Shown here piece after piece: positions 60,150 to 64,000 of a stretch of 64,000 nt of DNA. The stretch is from Inia geoffrensis (Eukaryota; Chordata; Mammalia; Artiodactyla; Iniidae): contig CM070913.1 of the NCBI GenBank assembly GCA_036417435.1, forward strand, positions 16,708,680 to 16,772,679, read 5' to 3'. The notes under the pieces were generated by a model. It searched no databases. It saw only the letters and a program-made list of their open reading frames with translations, and had not been told where the DNA came from. Each line of letters begins with the position of its first letter. Position 1 is the first letter of the stretch. Position numbers and translations under genes: made by a program.

Positions 60150-60460
60150 TATTTATTTTAAAAATTTATTTATTTTATTTATTATTTTTGGCTGTGTTGG
60201 GTCTTCGTTGCGGTGCGCAGGCTTCTCATTGTGGTGGCTTCTCCTGTTGTGGGTCACAGGCTCTAGACGTGTGGGCTTCAGTAGTTGCAGCACGTGGGCT
60301 CAGTAGTTGTGGCTCGCGGGCTCCAGAGCACAGGCTCGGTAGTTGTGGCGCATGGGCTTTGTTGCTCTGCGGCACGTGGGATCTTCCCAGACCAGGGATC
60401 GAACCTGTGTCCCCTGCATTGGCAGGTGGATTCTCAACCACTGAGCCAACAGGGAAGCCC
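60150..60460 (-). mobile_element. CHR-type SINE
   Basis: TTTA-rich tail, 'ggctgtgttgggtcttcg', full middle block, ending 'gagccaacagggaagccc'. It produces overlapping open frames on both strands (60143-60494) that are not genes. Confidence 0.9.
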
Positions 60461-60625
60461 CCAATTTTTACTTTTTAAAAAGACAACTGATTGACTATTG
60501 GTTTCTCACTCTTCACCAAAGATTATGAGGTAACAGTAAATGCAACATAAACAGCTCCTGTATTATACAATTCCAATTTTTGTACCCCTTTAAAAGAACA
60601 ATCTTACAGAAAGGACCCTTTAAGG

Positions 60626-60844
60626 CAGGGGTCAGCAAACTTTCTGTAATGGGCCAGATGGTATATACTCTTGGCTTTGGGGCCAAAAAGTCTCTGTTGC
60701 AGCTATTCAGCTCTGCTGTTGCAGTGTGATAGCGGACACAGACAATACACAACAAATGGGTGTGCTTGTGTACCAATAAAAGTTTATTTATAAAAACAGG
60801 CTGTGGACTAGATTTGGTTCCAGGCTGTATTTTGTCAAGCTCTG
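60626..60844 (+). mobile_element. hAT-type MITE, nearly complete, with 8-nt target duplication
   Basis: 'caggggtcagcaaactttc' to 'aataaaagtttatttataaa' and 'attttgtcaagctctg'. Flanks ctttaagg (60618-60625) and ctttaaac (60845-60852) fit an 8-nt hAT duplication. Same family as 18610-18832. Confidence 0.82.
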
Positions 60845-60953
60845 CTTTAAACTATGGTTGTTTAAATTAAAATAATTTTTGATGTCACCTCATTCCTCTA
60901 CCCCTTCTAAGCCCTTGACCTATGGGAAGATACCTAAAAGGGGCACAACAGTC

Positions 60954-62003
60954 CAGTGGTTCTCAATCTTTTGGTGGCAGGATTCCTTTAGTCATTTAAA
61001 AATTAATGAGCAACTCAAACAGCTTTTGTTTGGGTGGGTAATATCTATTGACATTTATCATATCAGAAATAAAAAAAGAAATTAAAAATGATTAATCATT
61101 AAAAACAACAATAAACTCATTAAAGGTTAACATGAATAATGAAATTATAATTTTAATGAAAATAACTAATCAAAAAATTAGTGAGAAGAATGGTGTTGTT
61201 TTATATTTTGTGCAAATCTCATTGATGTCTGACTTAAAATAAGATAGATCCTCTTAACTACTCAGCATTTAACTGTGTTGTACTGTTTTGGTTGAAGTAT
61301 TTAAGAAAATCTGGCCTCACACAGACATATAATTGAAAAATGGAGAGGTATTTTCATATCTTCTTCTGATAAGAATAGAAGCTGTCAAGCTCACAGTGGT
61401 GAATACAGGTTTTCCAAAATTCTTGTTCTCACTTAGAAGTTCCAGTTTTATCACTGGCAATGAATGCTGTCTACTTGTTTTCCTTGAAATGACAGGTTCC
61501 ATTTCATTCATTTTCATGAAAATGTCTGTCAAAATCCCAAGTTTGAATAACCACAGCTTTCTTTAGTGGTCTGTCAACTAAAACTGATTTAGCTTACAAC
61601 TCGGGTGCTTTTCCTGAAACACCCATCATAGTTCAGAATGCAGCAAAAGGGCTTGATATGAGTATCTTCCATTTTATTACACAGAATATTAAAATGATGC
61701 ATACTTAGGGTCAAAATTTAGTAGAATTAATAATTTTACTGATTCACCAAGCTTATTTTTAAGTGAAATTGCCTTTTTCTGCGAGTGCATGGCAGTGAAG
61801 AATACAATCATTATCTGTCTATTTGGGTGCCACTGCCTTGATCAGTGCTAATGCACTGGCATTGTTGCCCATTACAGCTTTTGCACTAACAGTGTTAATG
61901 TCAACACAGAAAAAGTCAAAAAATGTTTCAATATTATTATGAAAATAATTTTCATCTCGTGGGACCCCCAGGGTCCTCAGACCACACTTTGGGAATTGCT
62001 GAT
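60954..62003 (+). mobile_element. old hAT-like DNA transposon, about 1.05 kb, non-autonomous
   Basis: The left end 'cagtggttctcaatcttttgg' is roughly mirrored by 'ccacactttgggaattgctg' at the right end, as in hAT elements. The interior is AT-rich. Small frames (e.g. 61317-61532 minus) have no transposase motif that I can recognise. Family not named. Confidence 0.55.
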
Positions 62004-62704
62004 GAGGTTTAATATATTTATACTCATGCAAAATCAATGGTTAATGTACCTATCTGTCTGCAGTGCCATATGGGGTCAATGTGAGCCTTCTCTTTTTGGC
62101 TCATCTTTTTCCTTTTTTAGGACAGAATTTGGATTCAACTGTATAATTAGACACCTGAAAAAAAGGCTTCTCTATTGTTACAAAAGGAAGAAAAAGGTTT
62201 TTAAGAAAAAATTACAATTCTTACAGGAAGGTAAGGTGCCAGTGCTCCACAAGATTCCGCCACAAGCAATCTTCTTTCTGGGTATTTGTGATTAATCTAG
62301 AGTAAAAAATAAATAAATCAAGCATAAACAACATACTCTCCCTTCCTCCAATAGAGAATTATTTTTCACCATAAATCCTGTTAGGAATGCAATAAAGCTT
62401 CTTTCTTTTTTTCCACTTCGGGGATCCCTATACCTGGATCAGGATTAAGGGAATCAGGGAGAGCCTAAAAAATGAGGTCACAGGGGTTACCTGTTAAAGA
62501 GAAAGAAGATAAAGCAAAGATGAAAATATGGCAAGGTGTCTAGAGATTGTGGGCTTGCCCAAGGCTAAGCTTTCCTTAGGATGTCAGGAGCAACCTTCTC
62601 CTTCCCTAGCAACATTAGTATATTTTTAAATTTGGAAAACCCAGCTTCTAGATATTTACTGATACAGTCTATAATATGTACCAGGAATGATTCCTCAGTC
62701 CTCT
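62004..62704. other. unassigned sequence
   Basis: Nothing recognised apart from the target-site copy of the SINE that follows. Confidence 0.35.
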
Positions 62705-62916
62705 TTTTTTTTTTTTTTTTTTTTGCAGTACACAGGCCTCTCACTGTTGTGGCCTCTCCCGTTGCGGAGCACAGGCTCCGGACGCGCAGGCTCAGCGGCC
62801 ATGGCTCACGGGCCCAGCCACTCCGCGGCATGTGGGATCCTCCCAGACCGGGGCACGAACCCGTGACCCCTGCATCGGCAGGCGGACTCTCAACCACTGC
62901 GCCACCGGGGAAGCCC
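62705..62916 (-). mobile_element. young CHR-type SINE, A-tailed, perfect 11-nt target duplication
   Basis: Long T run, then the same young subfamily as 44901-45117, ending 'gccaccggggaagcccc'. ctcagtcctct occurs at 62694-62704 and 62917-62927. Confidence 0.94.
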
Positions 62917-62927
62917 CTCAGTCCTCT

Positions 62928-63500
62928 GTTTTTACCTCAGGGATTAGGACGTAAATTAATCGATGATTTAACCAGAGCCCTTGACTGGTGTTATGATTTT
63001 GTTTTTAAAGTAAGCAGACGTCAATTCATTCCTGTTTGCATATTCAAGATGATGGGGTTTTGCTATAGTAATGACTACACTGAACCATAACAAAAAATAA
63101 CAAAAACAAAAAAAATGACACATACTGGGTTTTGTTCCCATATGTCTTCTTCATAGAATATAAATCTTTCTTTGACTGGAAAAGAAGTGTATCTGTTCTC
63201 ATATTCCCATATGAAAAGGTGACATAATTCATTAATGTATTGGATGCCTAAAATTAAGAAAAGAAATGATGTAGCAATCTATTGGGCAACAAACTGGAGG
63301 TAGGCGGCTAGACAGATCACCAATATCCATGTTTATTCAGGTTACAGAAGAGGTGGTTGTAGAGACGTTAGTAACTGACATCTCTGAATAAAATTTAATC
63401 CAGAAATAGCAACTTCAAAACAAAATGGTTTGAATGTCACAGTATGCAACATGTAAACTTCTATTTTACTTTCCTTTAGTCTAGCAAAATGAGTCTCAAA
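62928..63500. other. unassigned sequence
   Basis: No exon or repeat recognised. Confidence 0.35.
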
Positions 63501-63504
63501 GTTA

Positions 63505-64000
63505 AATGTACACACAACAATCAACTGTATTCCTATATATTGGTGATAAACAGAAAATTTAAAAAATTCTATTTACAATAGTATTAAAAAGAATAAAATA
63601 CTCAGGAATAAATTTTAAAAGTGCATAAGTAATATTCTGAAAACTATAAAACATTACTGAAAGAAATTTTAAAAGACCTAAATAAATGGAAAGACATTCT
63701 AAATTCATGGATTGAAAGGCTATTAGGATGGCAACATTCTCCAAACTGATCTACAGATTCAACATAATCCCTATAAAATTTCAGCTGGCTTCTTTGCAGA
63801 AACTGACAGGCTGATCTTAAAATTCATAAAGAAATTCAAGGGACCCAAAATACCTAAAACAATCTTGAAATACAAGAACCAATTCAAGGGGTTGGGGTTT
63901 CTTTGGGGGGTGATAAAATTGTTCTAAAATTGACTGTGGTGATGGTTGTGTAGCTCTGTGACTACAAAACCCACTGAATTGTACAGTTTAAATAGGTGAA
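63505..64000 (+). mobile_element. old L1, end of ORF2 and part of 3' UTR, cut by the window edge
   Basis: 'caatcaactgtattcctatat' and 'aacataatccctataaaatt' are standard L1 ORF2 blocks. 'gtacagtttaaataggtgaa' at the window end is the familiar L1 3' segment. Many stops. Confidence 0.8.

Noticed and set aside
58159..64000. Search for further upstream RELCH exons
   Set aside because: Candidate open stretches (e.g. 60513-60776, 61317-61532, 63044-63232 minus) fall in transposons or lack splice sites in phase.

Overview
The window looks like nuclear DNA from a cetacean, most likely a toothed whale. The evidence is the repeats. There are ten copies of the tRNA-derived SINE of the CHR type, whose head reads 'cttccctggtggcgcagtgg' and which is typical of whales, hippos and ruminants. 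Two of them (44901-45117 and 62705-62916) belong to a young subfamily with long A tails. I see no ruminant BovB or Bov-A elements. The rest is ordinary AT-rich mammalian sequence with L1, L2, MIR, hAT and Tigger MITEs, MaLR LTRs and microsatellites.

The only protein-coding gene I can support runs on the minus strand: the C-terminal 584 codons of RELCH (KIAA1468), a LisH/HEAT-repeat protein that links Rab11 on recycling endosomes to OSBP at the trans-Golgi for cholesterol transfer. Seventeen exons lie between 58158 and the stop codon at 13735-13737. Phases and splice sites were checked by hand, and they join into an open frame of 1755 nt when one member of the duplicated exon pair is used. The N-terminal half (LisH, coiled coil) must lie beyond 64000; I found no further exon in 58159-64000. 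The 3' UTR probably extends leftwards from 13734 into an unusually repeat-poor stretch.

Layout in + coordinates: 1-5000 is intergenic and made mostly of old L1 with a SINE inside. 5790-7745 is an old L2/CR1-clade LINE split by a SINE. 8000-10330 holds unique sequence and two SINEs. 10330-13735 is the candidate 3' UTR. 13735-58158 holds the RELCH exons, with introns containing MIRs, L1 ends, SINEs, two MaLR LTRs and a decayed gammaretrovirus-like gag-pol fragment antisense to the gene. 58159-64000 is upstream sequence with SINEs, hAT transposons and an L1 3' part.

The most interesting observation is in RELCH itself. Two tandem 83-nt exons (37064-37146 and 36471-36553) encode 17/28 identical versions of the same HEAT-repeat segment. 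They have identical phases, and the length rule means exactly one must be used. Smaller points are a stop-creating alternative acceptor 9 nt from the used one, an acceptor followed directly by a donor-like sequence, a 5'-truncated L1 with a 43-44 nt target duplication, and local duplications in introns. I saw no undescribed multi-gene system.
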